In this document: positions 47,643 to 57,345 of the stretch, piece by piece
How the letters are laid out: each line of letters opens with the position of its first letter
Position numbering within the stretch: the first letter of the stretch is position 1
From: Xanthomonas bromi
GTDB lineage: Bacteria; Pseudomonadota; Gammaproteobacteria; Xanthomonadales; Xanthomonadaceae
Reading direction: 5' to 3'
Length of the DNA: 64,000 nucleotides
NCBI RefSeq assembly: GCF_900092025.1
Contig: NZ_FLTX01000025.1
Location: 62,001 to 126,000, forward strand
Translations under genes and position numbers: made by a program
The notes under the pieces: generated by a model
Databases searched by the model: none
The model's input: only the letters and a program-made list of their open reading frames with translations
What the model was told of the DNA's origin: nothing

Positions 47643-48821
47643 ATGCGTATCGCAGCCTCGCCCATTGATCTCAACCCGAGCACCAAGGCCGATCCCGCAA
47701 AGATCGACAAGGTCTCCCGTCAGCTCGAAGGTCAGTTCGCGCAGATGCTGGTCAAGAGCATGCGCGACGCGAGCTCCGGCGACCCGATGTTTCCGGGCGA
47801 AAACCAGATGTTCCGCGAAATGTACGACCAGCAGATGGCCAAGGCGTTGACCGAGGGCAAGGGCTTGGGCCTGTCGGCGATGATCTCCAAGCAGCTGAGC
47901 GGCGACACCGGCGGCCCGGCCTTGAACACCTCGTTGAACACCGCCGACGCGGCCAAGGCGTATTCCTTGGTTGCCGGCAAGCGCGATGCCTCGTTGCCGC
48001 TGCCTGCCCGCGATGGTGCGGCCACCGGCATCACGACCAGCAGCGTTGCGAAAGCAGCCCTGGGCGCAGGCAATCTGAGCGGCATCGGCATGAGCCAGGT
48101 GCTGGATCTGATCGCCGGGCGCAGCGGCGGTGGCGAATCCGGCAGCGACGATGCCGCCGCACTGAGCTGGCCGTCGGCCAACGACCGCTGGGCCGATGTA
48201 GCCGCCAGCGACGCGGCCGATGCCAATGCCGCCGTCAACGCGAGCGCCGCCAGCAGCGCAGTTGCCAGCCTGGGGGAACGCACCCCGGAAGGCTTTGTCG
48301 CCAAGATCTGGACGCATGCGCAGAAAGCCGCCCGCGAATTGGGCGTGGACCCGCGCGCACTGGTCGCGCAGGCCGCACTGGAAACCGGCTGGGGCCGGCG
48401 CGGCATCGGCAACGGTGGCGATTCCAACAACCTGTTCGGCATCAAGGCCACCGGCTGGAGCGGCGACAAAGTCACCACCGGCACCCACGAATACGTCAAC
48501 GGCGTCAAAACCACCGAAACCGCCGATTTCCGCGCCTATGGCTCGGCCGAGGAGAGCTTTGCCGACTACGTGCGCCTGCTGAAGAACAACAGCCGCTATC
48601 AGGGCGCGCTGCAGGCCGGCACCGATATCCGCGGTTTTGCACGCGGCTTGCAACAGGCTGGGTACGCCACCGATCCGGGCTACGCAGCCAAAATCGCGGC
48701 GATCGCCCACGGTCCGACCATCGACCGTGCGGTGGCCGCCATTGGCAACGCGGCGGCCGATCTGTCCAACCGCTATGCCAGTACCGCCGAGCCGGCCGGG
48801 CTCGGCACCATCCGTCGCTGA
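47643..48821 (+). CDS. flgJ: Peptidoglycan hydrolase and rod cap protein FlgJ
   Basis: A 392-residue two-domain protein. Residues ~20-95 are the rod-cap part (LEGQFAQMLVKSMRDA, MFREMYDQQMAKAL). The C-terminal ~150 residues are a glucosaminidase/muramidase, with the catalytic Glu in AQAALETGWGR and the signature NNLFGIKATG. A low-complexity Ala/Ser/Asp linker joins them. It opens the cell wall for the rod. It starts one base after the flgI stop, so it is translationally coupled. Confidence 0.94.
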   Translation: MRIAASPIDLNPSTKADPAKIDKVSRQLEGQFAQMLVKSMRDASSGDPMFPGENQMFREMYDQQMAKALTEGKGLGLSAMISKQLSGDTGGPALNTSLNTADAAKAYSLVAGKRDASLPLPARDGAATGITTSSVAKAALGAGNLSGIGMSQVLDLIAGRSGGGESGSDDAAALSWPSANDRWADVAASDAADANAAVNASAASSAVASLGERTPEGFVAKIWTHAQKAARELGVDPRALVAQAALETGWGRRGIGNGGDSNNLFGIKATGWSGDKVTTGTHEYVNGVKTTETADFRAYGSAEESFADYVRLLKNNSRYQGALQAGTDIRGFARGLQQAGYATDPGYAAKIAAIAHGPTIDRAVAAIGNAAADLSNRYASTAEPAGLGTIRR

Positions 48822-48832
48822 GGTAAACGCCC

Positions 48833-50707
48833 ATGTCCATCATGTCCACCGGGACCAGCGCGCTGATCGCCTTCCAACGGGCGTTGTCGACCGTTAGCCA
48901 TAACGTCGCCAACATCAATACCGAAGGCTACAGCCGCCAACGTGTGGAATTCGCAACGCGCACGCCCACCGACATGGGCTACGCGTTCGTGGGCAATGGC
49001 GCCAAGATCACCGATGTAGGCCGGGTGGCCGACCAGCTGGCCATCTCGCGCCTGCTCGACAGCGGCGGCGAACTGTCGCGGCTGCAACAGCTGTCGTCGC
49101 TGTCCAACCGCGTGGACGCGCTGTATTCCAACACTGCCACCAATGTCGCCGGGCTGTGGTCGAACTTCTTCGACTCCACCAGCGCGGTGTCGTCCAATGC
49201 CTCCTCCACCGCCGAGCGCCAGAGCATGCTCGACAGCGGCAATTCGCTGGCCACGCGCTTCAAGCAGCTCAACGGGCAGATGGACAGCCTGAGCAATGAG
49301 GTCAACAGTGGATTGACGTCCTCGGTGGACGAAGTCAACCGTTTGACGCAGCAGATCGCCAAGATCAACGGCACCATCGGCAACAACGCGGCCAACGCGG
49401 CGCCGGACATGCTCGACCAGCGCGACGCGCTGGTGAGCAAGTTGGTGGGTTACACCGGCGGCACTGCGGTGATACAGGACGGCGGCTTCATGAATGTCTT
49501 CACCGCCGGCGGTCAGGCGCTGGTGGTCGGTACCACCTCCTCGAAACTCACCACCGTCGCCGACCCGTACCAGCCGACCAAGCTGCAGGTGGCGATGCAG
49601 ACCCAGGGGCAGAACGTCAGCCTCAGCGCCAGCTCGTTGGGCGGCCAGATCGGCGGTCTGCTGGAATTCCGCAGCAGCGTACTGGAGCCGACCCAGGCCG
49701 AACTCGGCCGCTTGGCAGTCGGCATGGCCAGCACCTTCAATGCCGGCCACAGCCAGGGCATGGACCTGTATGGCGCAATGGGCGGCAACTTCTTCAATAT
49801 CGGCTCGCCCATCACCGCCGCCAACCCCAAGAACACCGGCAGCGCAGCGCTGAGCGCCAGCTTCAGCAACATGTCGGCGGTCGATGGGCAGAACGTCACG
49901 CTGAGCTTCGATGGCGGCGTGTGGAAGGCCACCAGTGCGAGTACCGGCTCTGTAATCCCGATGACCGGCACCGGCACCCCGGCCAACCCGCTGGTGCTCA
50001 ATGGCGTCAGCATGGTGGTGGGCGGCACGCCAGCCAACGGCGACAAGTTCCTGCTGCAGCCCACTGCCGGGCTGGCCGGCACCTTGTCTGTCGCCATCAC
50101 CGACCCCTCGCGCATTGCCGCGGCCACTCCCGTCAAGGCCACCGCAACGGTCGCCAACCTGGGCAGTGGCAAGATCAGCGACGTCAAGGTCAACAATGCG
50201 CAGAATCCGGCGCTACTGACGCCGTCGTCGATCGACTTCATCGACGCCAACCAGTACACCATCGACGGCACCGGCCCGTTCGCCTACACCCCCGGTCAGA
50301 CCATCAGCGCCAATGGCTGGAGCTTCAATCTGGACGGCGCGCCCAAGGCCGGCGACACCTTCGGCGTCGGCCCGATGAGCGCCGGCTCCAGCGACAACGG
50401 CAATGCCAAATTGCTGGCCAAGATCGACGACGCCAAGGCGCTCAGCGGTGGCACGGTCACGCTCAACGGCGCGCTGTCGGGACTGACCACCTCGGTGGGC
50501 TCGGCCGCGCGCGCCGCCGGCTATGCGTCGGACGCGCAGAAGGTGATCAACGACCAGGCGCAGGCCAGCCGCGACTCGATTTCCGGCGTCAACCTCGACG
50601 AGGAAGCCGCCAACATGCTGAAACTGCAGCAGGCCTATCAGGCCGCCGCACAGATGATCTCCACCGCCGACACCGTCTTCCAAGCCATCCTGGGTGCCGT
50701 ACGCTGA
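48833..50707 (+). CDS. flgK: Flagellar hook-associated protein 1, FlgK
   Basis: A 624-residue junction protein between hook and filament. The N-terminal motif is ALSTVSHNVANINTEGYSRQ and the C-terminal one is EEAANMLKLQQAYQAAAQMI. The large middle region is beta-rich and variable. Two ATGs lie nine bases apart (48833, 48842); the first is used. The stop overlaps the flgL start. Confidence 0.95.
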   Translation: MSIMSTGTSALIAFQRALSTVSHNVANINTEGYSRQRVEFATRTPTDMGYAFVGNGAKITDVGRVADQLAISRLLDSGGELSRLQQLSSLSNRVDALYSNTATNVAGLWSNFFDSTSAVSSNASSTAERQSMLDSGNSLATRFKQLNGQMDSLSNEVNSGLTSSVDEVNRLTQQIAKINGTIGNNAANAAPDMLDQRDALVSKLVGYTGGTAVIQDGGFMNVFTAGGQALVVGTTSSKLTTVADPYQPTKLQVAMQTQGQNVSLSASSLGGQIGGLLEFRSSVLEPTQAELGRLAVGMASTFNAGHSQGMDLYGAMGGNFFNIGSPITAANPKNTGSAALSASFSNMSAVDGQNVTLSFDGGVWKATSASTGSVIPMTGTGTPANPLVLNGVSMVVGGTPANGDKFLLQPTAGLAGTLSVAITDPSRIAAATPVKATATVANLGSGKISDVKVNNAQNPALLTPSSIDFIDANQYTIDGTGPFAYTPGQTISANGWSFNLDGAPKAGDTFGVGPMSAGSSDNGNAKLLAKIDDAKALSGGTVTLNGALSGLTTSVGSAARAAGYASDAQKVINDQAQASRDSISGVNLDEEAANMLKLQQAYQAAAQMISTADTVFQAILGAVR

Positions 50708-51912
50708 TGACCGACCGTATCTCCACCAGCATGATGTACAGCCAGTCGGTCGCCTCGATGGGCGCCAAGCAGTCGCGGCTGAACCAGATCGAATCGCAGC
50801 TCGCCAGCGGGCAGCGCCTGGTCACCGCCAAGGACGACCCGGTTGCGGCCGGCACCGCGGTGGGCCTGGATCGCGCCCTGGCGGCAATCACCCGGTTCGG
50901 CGAAAACGCCAACAACGTGCAGAACCGGCTGGGTCTGCAGGAAAACGTCCTCGCGCGCGCCGGCGATGCCATGGCGCGCGTCAATGAGCTGACGATCCAG
51001 GCCAACAGTTCCGCGCTCGCCCCCGACGACCGCAAGGCCATCGCCTCGGAACTGAGTTCGCTGCGCGACAGCATGGTGAGCCTGGCCAACAGCACCGACG
51101 GCACCGGGCGCTATCTGTTCGGCGGCACCGCCGACGGCAGTGCGCCATTCATCAAGAGCACTGGCGGGGTCACCTACAACGGCGACCAGACCCAGAAGCA
51201 GGTCGAAGTGGCGCCGGACACCTTCGTCAGCGACACCCTGCCCGGCAGCGAAATTTTCATGCGCATCCGCACCGGCGACGGCACCGTGGATGCGCACGCC
51301 AACACCGCCAACACCGGGACCGGGCTGCTGCTGGATTTCAGCCGCGATGCCAGCACTGGCAGTTGGAACGGCAGCAGCTACAGCGTGCAATTCACCGCCG
51401 CCAACACCTATGAAGTGCGCGACAGCACCAATGCGGTGGTCGGCACCGGCACCTATAAAGATGGCGAAGACATCAACGCGGCCGGCGTGCGCATGCGCAT
51501 CAGCGGCGCGCCGGCGGTGGGCGACAGTTTCCAGATCGGTGCCTCCGGCACCAAGGACGTGTTCTCCACCATCGACGACCTGGTCGGCGCGCTGAATTCG
51601 GACGCGCTGACCCCGCCGCAGAAATCATCGATGATCAACACCTTGCAGTCGTCCATGCGCGACATCGCGCAGGCGTCTTCGAAGATGATCGATGCGCGCG
51701 CCTCCGGTGGCGCGCAGTTGTCGGCGATCAACAACGCCAACTCCTTGCTCGAATCCAACGAAGTCACGCTCAAGACCACCCTGTCGTCGATCCGCGATCT
51801 GGATTACGCCTCGGCCATTGGGCAGTACCAACTCGAGAAGGCCTCGTTGCAGGCCGCTCAAACGATTTTTCAGCAGATGCAGTCGTCGTCGTTGTTCAAC
51901 CTGATCCGCTGA
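50707..51912 (+). CDS. flgL: Flagellar hook-associated protein 3, FlgL
   Basis: A 401-residue flagellin-like junction protein. The N-terminal helices contain MGAKQSRLNQIESQLASGQR and DDPVAAGTAVGLD. The C-terminus is DYASAIGQYQLEKASLQA and ends SSLFNLIR. It overlaps the flgK stop by one base (TGATG). A hairpin region (GAAAAC/GTTTTC, 51924-51938) follows and may end the operon. Confidence 0.95.
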   Translation: MTDRISTSMMYSQSVASMGAKQSRLNQIESQLASGQRLVTAKDDPVAAGTAVGLDRALAAITRFGENANNVQNRLGLQENVLARAGDAMARVNELTIQANSSALAPDDRKAIASELSSLRDSMVSLANSTDGTGRYLFGGTADGSAPFIKSTGGVTYNGDQTQKQVEVAPDTFVSDTLPGSEIFMRIRTGDGTVDAHANTANTGTGLLLDFSRDASTGSWNGSSYSVQFTAANTYEVRDSTNAVVGTGTYKDGEDINAAGVRMRISGAPAVGDSFQIGASGTKDVFSTIDDLVGALNSDALTPPQKSSMINTLQSSMRDIAQASSKMIDARASGGAQLSAINNANSLLESNEVTLKTTLSSIRDLDYASAIGQYQLEKASLQAAQTIFQQMQSSSLFNLIR

Positions 51913-52230
51913 TTTTGCCGCAGGAAAACTGGGTTTTCTTCGCTCCTGCGTGCGGGCACTTGCGCAGGCGGACGGAGTTTATTTCTCGAAGAGTTATACC
52001 AACGCTAAAGATTGGCGGGGTGCTGCCGAATAAACCAAACCCCTTGATAAACAACGCTTACGCTTTTCGTCCTGACGCAGAAAAACAGTAAAAAATACTG
52101 AATTTCGCTAAAGGTTCCCGACGCAACGCCGTTATTCATCTCAGCAGCGGCAACGGCCAACTTGATGGCCCCCCTGCGGAGGCTCCGGGCAAGTCCCCCT
52201 TGCCGGAAAAATCGCTTAGGAGAAATCAAA
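51913..52230. other. Intergenic region and leader of fliC
   Basis: 318 bases with a small hairpin at 51924-51938, the sigma-28 promoter at 52006-52033 and a long fliC leader of about 190 bases. Near the end of the leader CCGGGCAAG and CTTGCCGG (52185-52206) can pair just before the SD AGGAGA, so translation control by the leader is possible. Confidence 0.6.
52006..52033 (+). promoter_or_regulatory. Sigma-28 (FliA) promoter of fliC
   Basis: TAAA at 52006-52009, exactly 15 bases, then GCCGAATAA at 52025-52033, close to GCCGATAA. It lies ~200 bases before the fliC ATG. Confidence 0.85.
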
Positions 52231-53430
52231 ATGGCACAGGTAATCAACACCAACGTAATGTCGCTGAACGCTCAGCGTAACCTCAACACCAACAGCTCCA
52301 GCCTGGCGCTGAGCATCCAGCAGCTGTCCTCGGGCAAGCGCATCACCAGCTTCTCGGTCGATGCGGCCGGCGGCGCAATCGCCGAGCGCTTCACGACCCA
52401 GATCCGTGGCCTGGACGTCGCCTCGCGCAACGCCAACGACGGCATCTCGCTGTCCCAGACCGCTGAAGGCGCGATGCAGGAAATCGGCAACAACCTGCAG
52501 CGTATCCGCGAGCTGTCGGTGCAGTCGGCAAATGCGACCAACTCGTCCACCGACCGCGAAGCGCTGAACTCCGAAGTCAAGCAGCTGACCAGCGAAATCG
52601 ACCGCGTCGCCAATCAGACCAGCTTCAACGGCACCAAGCTGCTCGACGGCTCGTTCAGCGGCGCGCTGTTCCAGGTCGGTGCCGATGCTGGCCAGACCAT
52701 CGGCATAAACAGCATCGCCGACGCCAACATCGATTCGCTGGGCAAGGCCAGCTTCGCTGCCGCCGTCTCCGGCGCCGGTGTGAGCGGCACCGCCACTGCC
52801 TCGGGTTCGGTCAGCGGCATCAGCCTGTCGTTCAATGACGCCAGCGGCTCGGCCAAGAGCGTCACCATCGCCGACGTCAAGGTCGGTGCCGGCGACACTG
52901 CGGCTGACGTGAACAAGAAGGTAGCCGCGGCGATCAACGACAAGCTGGACCAGACCGGCATGTACGCCTCGATCAAGACCGACGGTACGCTGCAGATCGA
53001 ATCGCTGAAGGCTGGCCAGGATTTCACCTCGCTGTCGGCCGGTACCTCCAGCGCCGCTGGCATCACTGTCGGCGCCGGCATCACCACCGCCTCGGCCGCG
53101 TCCGGCTCGACCGCTTCGACCCTGGGCAGCCTGGATATCTCCACGTTCTCCGGCGCGCAGAAGGCCCTGGAAATCGTCGACAAGGCATTGACCACGGTCA
53201 ACTCCTCGCGCGCCGACATGGGTGCGGTCCAGAACCGCTTCACCTCCACCATCGCCAACTTGAGCGCGACCTCGGAGAACCTGTCCGCATCACGTAGCCG
53301 CATCGCGGATACGGACTACGCCAAGACCACCGCAGAGCTGACCCGCACGCAGATCCTGCAGCAGGCTGGTACCGCGATGCTGGCCCAGGCCAAGTCGGTT
53401 CCGCAGAACGTGCTGAGCCTGCTGCAGTAA
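52231..53430 (+). CDS. fliC: Flagellin FliC
   Basis: A 399-residue filament protein. The N-terminal start [18 protein letters not shown] and the C-terminal end [13 protein letters not shown] are typical. The flg22 region spans residues 30-51; residue 43, which is Asp in canonical flg22, is Val here ([10 protein letters not shown]). The central part, rich in Ser, Thr, Ala and Gly, is the exposed domain and the likely site of O-glycosylation. SD AGGAGA lies nine bases before the ATG. The gene has its own sigma-28 promoter and a strong terminator. Confidence 0.97.
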   Translation: MAQVINTNVMSLNAQRNLNTNSSSLALSIQQLSSGKRITSFSVDAAGGAIAERFTTQIRGLDVASRNANDGISLSQTAEGAMQEIGNNLQRIRELSVQSANATNSSTDREALNSEVKQLTSEIDRVANQTSFNGTKLLDGSFSGALFQVGADAGQTIGINSIADANIDSLGKASFAAAVSGAGVSGTATASGSVSGISLSFNDASGSAKSVTIADVKVGAGDTAADVNKKVAAAINDKLDQTGMYASIKTDGTLQIESLKAGQDFTSLSAGTSSAAGITVGAGITTASAASGSTASTLGSLDISTFSGAQKALEIVDKALTTVNSSRADMGAVQNRFTSTIANLSATSENLSASRSRIADTDYAKTTAELTRTQILQQAGTAMLAQAKSVPQNVLSLLQ

Positions 53431-53470
53431 CTTGCCGCAGTCATCCAGCAACGCGTTGCAGCAAATCGAA

Positions 53471-53495
53471 AGCCCCTCTTCGGAGGGGCTTTTTT
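53471..53495 (+). terminator. Rho-independent terminator of fliC
   Basis: Stem AGCCCCTC/GAGGGGCT with a TTCG tetraloop is followed by six T residues, 40 bases after the stop. Confidence 0.92.
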
Positions 53496-53533
53496 GTGGG
53501 TGCGGTTTTTTGACGCCGGTCGATTGGCGCGGC

Positions 53534-53549
53534 CGGCATGGAAGTTGCA
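53534..53549 (+). promoter_or_regulatory. Sigma-54 promoter of fliD
   Basis: CGGCATGGAAGTTGCA, with GG and GC ten bases apart. It differs from TGGCAC-N5-TTGCA at two positions in the -24 half. It lies ~115 bases before the fliD ATG. Confidence 0.65.
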
Positions 53550-53664
53550 TCGGCTGAAGGTCAGCAAGACGCGTCGGCGCCACTAAAGTCCTCCCGGATG
53601 CGGCCGATACCCGTCCTGTGATCCCATGCATCCGCTGTCCGGATGCCCAGACGAGGAATGCAAC

Positions 53665-54990
53665 ATGGCATCGTTGATCAGTACTTCTGCTTCAGGACTG
53701 GATATCCCCACCGTGGTGTCCACCCTGGTATCCCGTCAGCGGGATCCGGAGCAGGCGCGCATCAACAAGGCCGGCACCGCAGCGACCACCCAACTGTCGG
53801 CCATCAGCCAGATCAAGAGCAGCATGACCACGCTCAAGTCTGCGCTGGACAAGGTTGTCAGCAGCGCCGACACCAACGCCTACAAGGCCACGGTGCCGAC
53901 CGATGCCGGTTTCACCGCCACCACCACCAGCTCGGCCGCGCCCGGTAACTATTCGGTGGAAGTGGTCTCGCTGGCGACTTCGCAAAAACTCGCCTCCGGC
54001 GCGTTCACCGCCGATGCCACGGTCGGCAGTGGCACGCTGACGATCGGCTACGGCGACAACAGCGTCACCGTCGACATCAGCGGCACCGACAAGCTCACCG
54101 ACATCGCTGCCGCCATCAACAAGGCTGCTGGCGGCAAGGGCGTCACGGCCAGCGTGGTGACCGCCAACGATGGCCAGCACCTGGTCTTCAATGCAGTGGA
54201 TCCAGGCACCAAGGGAGCGTTGACCATCAGCGCCAGCGACCCCAGCCTGAGCAGCCTCACCTTCGGCGCCGGTGTCACCGGCGGCATGACACAGCAGGTG
54301 GCCGCTGCCGATGCGCTGGTGCGCGTGGATGGCTTCGAGCGCACTTCCAGCTCCAACACGATCAGCGACATCGTACCGGGCGTGGTGCTCAACCTGACCA
54401 AGGCCGCCGAAGGCACCAAGTTCAACCTGGGCATCGCCGCCGACACCAGCGGCCTGAAGGGCAATCTCACCGCCTTCGCCGCCGCCTATAACACCGCCAA
54501 TACCTTGCTGGCCAAGAGCAGCGCGTACGACACGGTCACCAAGACCGCCTCGGCACTGACCGGCGATGCGCTGGTGCGCGGCCTGCAGCAGCAGTTGCGT
54601 GGCCAGGTCAGCGGCAACGTCAACGAGCTCAAGTCGCTGGGCCTGACCATCGACAAGGATGGCGTGATGAGCTTCGACGGCGCCAAGTTCGACACCGCCA
54701 TCGCCTCCGACGGCGGCGCTGCCGCCGAGGTGCTCGGCAAGGACAGCAAGTTTGGCGCCGGCATGACCAAGCTGCTGGACAGCAACGTCAACGCCAACAA
54801 CGGCACGTTGACCCTGCGCTCGGACAGCTTGAACAAGACCATCAAGGGCTACGAGTCGGACCTGGACGACCTCGATGCGCGCATGGAAAAACTCAGCGAC
54901 CGCTACACCGCCCAGTTCAGCGCGATGGAAGCCATGATCAGCAAGCTGCAGGGCAGCACCAGCTCGCTTAGCAGCCTGCTCACAGGCTGA
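53665..54990 (+). CDS. fliD: Flagellar filament cap protein FliD
   Basis: A 441-residue cap (HAP2) under which flagellin polymerises. The N-terminus ASLISTSASGLDIPTVVSTL and the C-terminal coiled segment DDLDARMEKLSDRYTAQFSA with MEAMISKLQ are diagnostic. A frame from 53626 was cut to the ATG at 53665, which has GAGGAA upstream. Separated from fliC by a terminator and carrying its own sigma-54 site. Confidence 0.95.
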   Translation: MASLISTSASGLDIPTVVSTLVSRQRDPEQARINKAGTAATTQLSAISQIKSSMTTLKSALDKVVSSADTNAYKATVPTDAGFTATTTSSAAPGNYSVEVVSLATSQKLASGAFTADATVGSGTLTIGYGDNSVTVDISGTDKLTDIAAAINKAAGGKGVTASVVTANDGQHLVFNAVDPGTKGALTISASDPSLSSLTFGAGVTGGMTQQVAAADALVRVDGFERTSSSNTISDIVPGVVLNLTKAAEGTKFNLGIAADTSGLKGNLTAFAAAYNTANTLLAKSSAYDTVTKTASALTGDALVRGLQQQLRGQVSGNVNELKSLGLTIDKDGVMSFDGAKFDTAIASDGGAAAEVLGKDSKFGAGMTKLLDSNVNANNGTLTLRSDSLNKTIKGYESDLDDLDARMEKLSDRYTAQFSAMEAMISKLQGSTSSLSSLLTG

Positions 54991-55139
54991 TTTCCGTGAT
55001 GCCGATCCTCAAGTCCCGCACGGGTGTTGCCGATACAAGAAGGGCCTATCGTGATTTCGGCCTTGCCTTCCGGCAGGAGCGTCGTCGCAGGAGCACAGCG
55101 CTCCGGACCAGCGAAGGTCAGCCCATTGAGGAGTCATCC

Positions 55140-55553
55140 ATGTACGGTTCCAATCGTCAATATGCCGAGCAATACCGCAAGGTCGGCGTGTCCACCAGCG
55201 TGACCGAAGCCGACCCGCACAAGCTGGTCTCGCTGCTGTTTGCCGGTGCCTGCCAGCGCATCCGTCTGGCCCAGGCTTGCCTTGTGCAGGGCGACCAGGC
55301 GCGCAAGGGCAAGGCCATTGGCGAAGCCTGCGCAATCGTCGGTCACTTGAACGGCTCGCTCGATCACGAAGCCGGCGGCGAGATTGCGGGTAACCTCTCG
55401 GCCCTGTACGACTACGTCATGCAGCGCCTGACCGCCGCCAATCTGCACAACGACGAGACTGCGTTGACCGAAGCGCTGGATTTGCTCAGCGAAATCGACT
55501 CGGCGTGGAACTCCATTCCCCCCGAACAACGCGGCCTTTCCGCCGTTTCGTGA
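55140..55553 (+). CDS. fliS: Flagellin export chaperone FliS
   Basis: A 137-residue helical chaperone that keeps FliC unfolded before export. Motifs are YRKVGVSTSVTEADPHKLV, LLFAGACQRI and LSALYDYVMQRLTAANLHND. The frame is open from 54996, but the ATG at 55140 with GAGGAG upstream and the family start MYGS...QY fix the start. The 149 bases before it show no promoter I can recognise. Confidence 0.94.
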   Translation: MYGSNRQYAEQYRKVGVSTSVTEADPHKLVSLLFAGACQRIRLAQACLVQGDQARKGKAIGEACAIVGHLNGSLDHEAGGEIAGNLSALYDYVMQRLTAANLHNDETALTEALDLLSEIDSAWNSIPPEQRGLSAVS

Positions 55554-55561
55554 GTCCTGCC

Positions 55562-55855
55562 ATGCATAGCGTGCAAAGCCTTCAAGCAGAAATCGCTGAC
55601 CTCCGCCTGGCCATGGCGCAAGAGGAGTTCGAGGTGATGCCGCACATGCTGGACAACCACGACCTGCACCTGCGCGAGTACGCGCAGCAGGTGGACATCC
55701 AGCAGGACCGCGACGCGCTGCAGGCCTTGCTGACCATGCATCAGGATCTGATGCGGATGATGCGCGAGCGTCAGCGCAAGCTGTTGGAGCTGATCCGCGC
55801 ACAGCGCACCTCTTCGTCGGCCAGCCGCGCCTACGCACGGGTCGGACGGATCTGA
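55562..55855 (+). CDS. Small helical protein, possible FliT-type chaperone
   Basis: A 97-residue charged helical protein beginning eight bases after fliS. Its size, its place directly behind fliS and its helical pattern (YAQQVDIQQDRDALQALLTM) suit the FliT chaperone of FliD, but sequence similarity is not obvious. Its stop overlaps the start of the PilZ-like gene. Confidence 0.6.
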   Translation: MHSVQSLQAEIADLRLAMAQEEFEVMPHMLDNHDLHLREYAQQVDIQQDRDALQALLTMHQDLMRMMRERQRKLLELIRAQRTSSSASRAYARVGRI

Positions 55856-56421
55856 TGACCGCACTCGGCACACTCGCGCCATCCGCCGATGCCGAGCTGT
55901 TTGCCGACACGCTCAGTTGCGAACTACAGCTGCCGGCCGGCTTCCGCGCCGGGGGCGATGCCGGTGCGCACAGCGCCGCCGAAACCCTGTTGCGCAGCCT
56001 TGGCCAGGTCGAAGACCTGCGCAGCGAGGAAACCAGCGAAGACCGCGGCGAACTGCCGTTGCTGGTGCAGCGCATGGATGCCAAACTCGACTTGATGCTG
56101 GCGCTGATCGGTCGTCTGGTGCGCCAGGGCGACAGTGGCCTGAGCCAGTGCCTGGTGCGTTGGTCGGTGCGCGGAATCCGCCTGCGTTGCGCAACCAGCC
56201 ACGCATCCGGCACCACCGGCAGCGTTTGTCTGCAGCCATCCGACTGGCTCCCTGAACTCGTACAGTTTCCTGCCACCGTGCTGGCAAACGCGAGCGATGG
56301 CCACGATTTCTGGCTGTGGCTGCGGTTTGCTCCACTCGCACCGGGTCTGCAGGACGCCCTGGAACGCCACCTGTTTCGTCTGCATCGCCGTCAGATCGCC
56401 GAAGCCCGCCGCCAGCGCTGA
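55855..56421 (+). CDS. PilZ-like domain protein
   Basis: A 188-residue soluble protein. Residues ~95-180 have a PilZ-like layout, with VRWSVRGIRLRC in the place of the (D/N)xSxxG motif. The Asp/Asn is replaced by Arg, and no clear RxxxR precedes it, so c-di-GMP binding is doubtful. The N-terminal ~90 residues are helical. I recall that X. campestris has a PilZ protein gene at this point of its flagellar cluster (XC_2249), with effects on motility and virulence; that identity was not checked. It overlaps the preceding gene by one base. Confidence 0.6.
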   Translation: MTALGTLAPSADAELFADTLSCELQLPAGFRAGGDAGAHSAAETLLRSLGQVEDLRSEETSEDRGELPLLVQRMDAKLDLMLALIGRLVRQGDSGLSQCLVRWSVRGIRLRCATSHASGTTGSVCLQPSDWLPELVQFPATVLANASDGHDFWLWLRFAPLAPGLQDALERHLFRLHRRQIAEARRQR

Positions 56422-56491
56422 TTTCCATGGTTGGCGCGGGGCGCCGGGTCAGCTAAGGTGCTGTTTATTGAAAAAAGGTCTCTTCTGCGCC

Positions 56492-57124
56492 GTGCGAGTC
56501 ATCATCGTCGACGATCACACCCTTGTCCGTGCCGGCCTGTCCAGGCTGCTGCAAACTTTCGCCGGCATCGATGTCGTGGGCGAGGCCAGCAACGCGCAAC
56601 AAGCCCTGGACATGACATCCCTGCATCGGCCCGACCTGGTGTTGATGGACCTGTCCCTGCCCGGCCGTAGCGGCCTGGATGCCATGACCGACGTACTGCG
56701 CGCCGCGCCGCGTACGCATGTGGTGATGATGTCGATGCACGACGACCCGGTACACGTGCGCGATGCGCTCGATCGCGGCGCCGTCGGCTTCGTGGTCAAG
56801 GACGCTGCTCCGCTGGAACTGGAATTGGCCTTGCGCGCTGCCGCCGCTGGACAGGTGTTCCTGAGTCCGCAGATCTCCTCCAAGATGATTGCGCCAATGC
56901 TGGGCCGCGAAAAACCGGTCGGTATTGCCGCACTGTCCCCGCGTCAGCGCGAGATCCTGCGTGAAATCGGCCGCGGCCAGAGCAATAAGGAAATCGCTGC
57001 CGATTTGGGCATCAGCGTCAAAACGGTGGAAACCCACCGCGCACGCATGATGGAATCGCTCGGTTGCCGCCGCGCCAACGATCTGGTGCTGCTGGCGGCC
57101 AAACATCACAACGAGTTGGTCTGA
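56492..57124 (+). CDS. LuxR/FixJ-family response regulator
   Basis: A 210-residue two-domain regulator. The receiver has VIIVDDHTLVRAGL, the phospho-acceptor Asp in LVLMDLSLPGRSG, and the Lys in FVVKDAAPLEL. The LuxR HTH at the C-terminus is ALSPRQREILREIGRGQSNK and VKTVETHRARMMESL. The start is taken as GTG 56492, directly before the first beta strand; a longer frame upstream lacks similarity. No kinase lies beside it. It is between the PilZ-like gene and rpoN2, so it probably acts on flagellar or c-di-GMP genes. Confidence 0.85.
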   Translation: MRVIIVDDHTLVRAGLSRLLQTFAGIDVVGEASNAQQALDMTSLHRPDLVLMDLSLPGRSGLDAMTDVLRAAPRTHVVMMSMHDDPVHVRDALDRGAVGFVVKDAAPLELELALRAAAAGQVFLSPQISSKMIAPMLGREKPVGIAALSPRQREILREIGRGQSNKEIAADLGISVKTVETHRARMMESLGCRRANDLVLLAAKHHNELV

Positions 57125-57345
57125 CGCGCCACCCTTGGCGAACGCTGTCTGGCCAACGACGATCAAAACCGTGACGGGATTCCGGCGGGCATGCTTGAGC
57201 CCGCCTGCAATGTGGGTAATTTCCCGACAGTCTGTCAGGAAAATCATGAGCCTCCTCACCTGACTCCCTGATTAGAAACCCGTCGCGTTGTCCTGCAAGA
57301 TGCATTCCATCGCTGCTGCGTGCAGCGCCCTTCGGAAGCGCTTCC

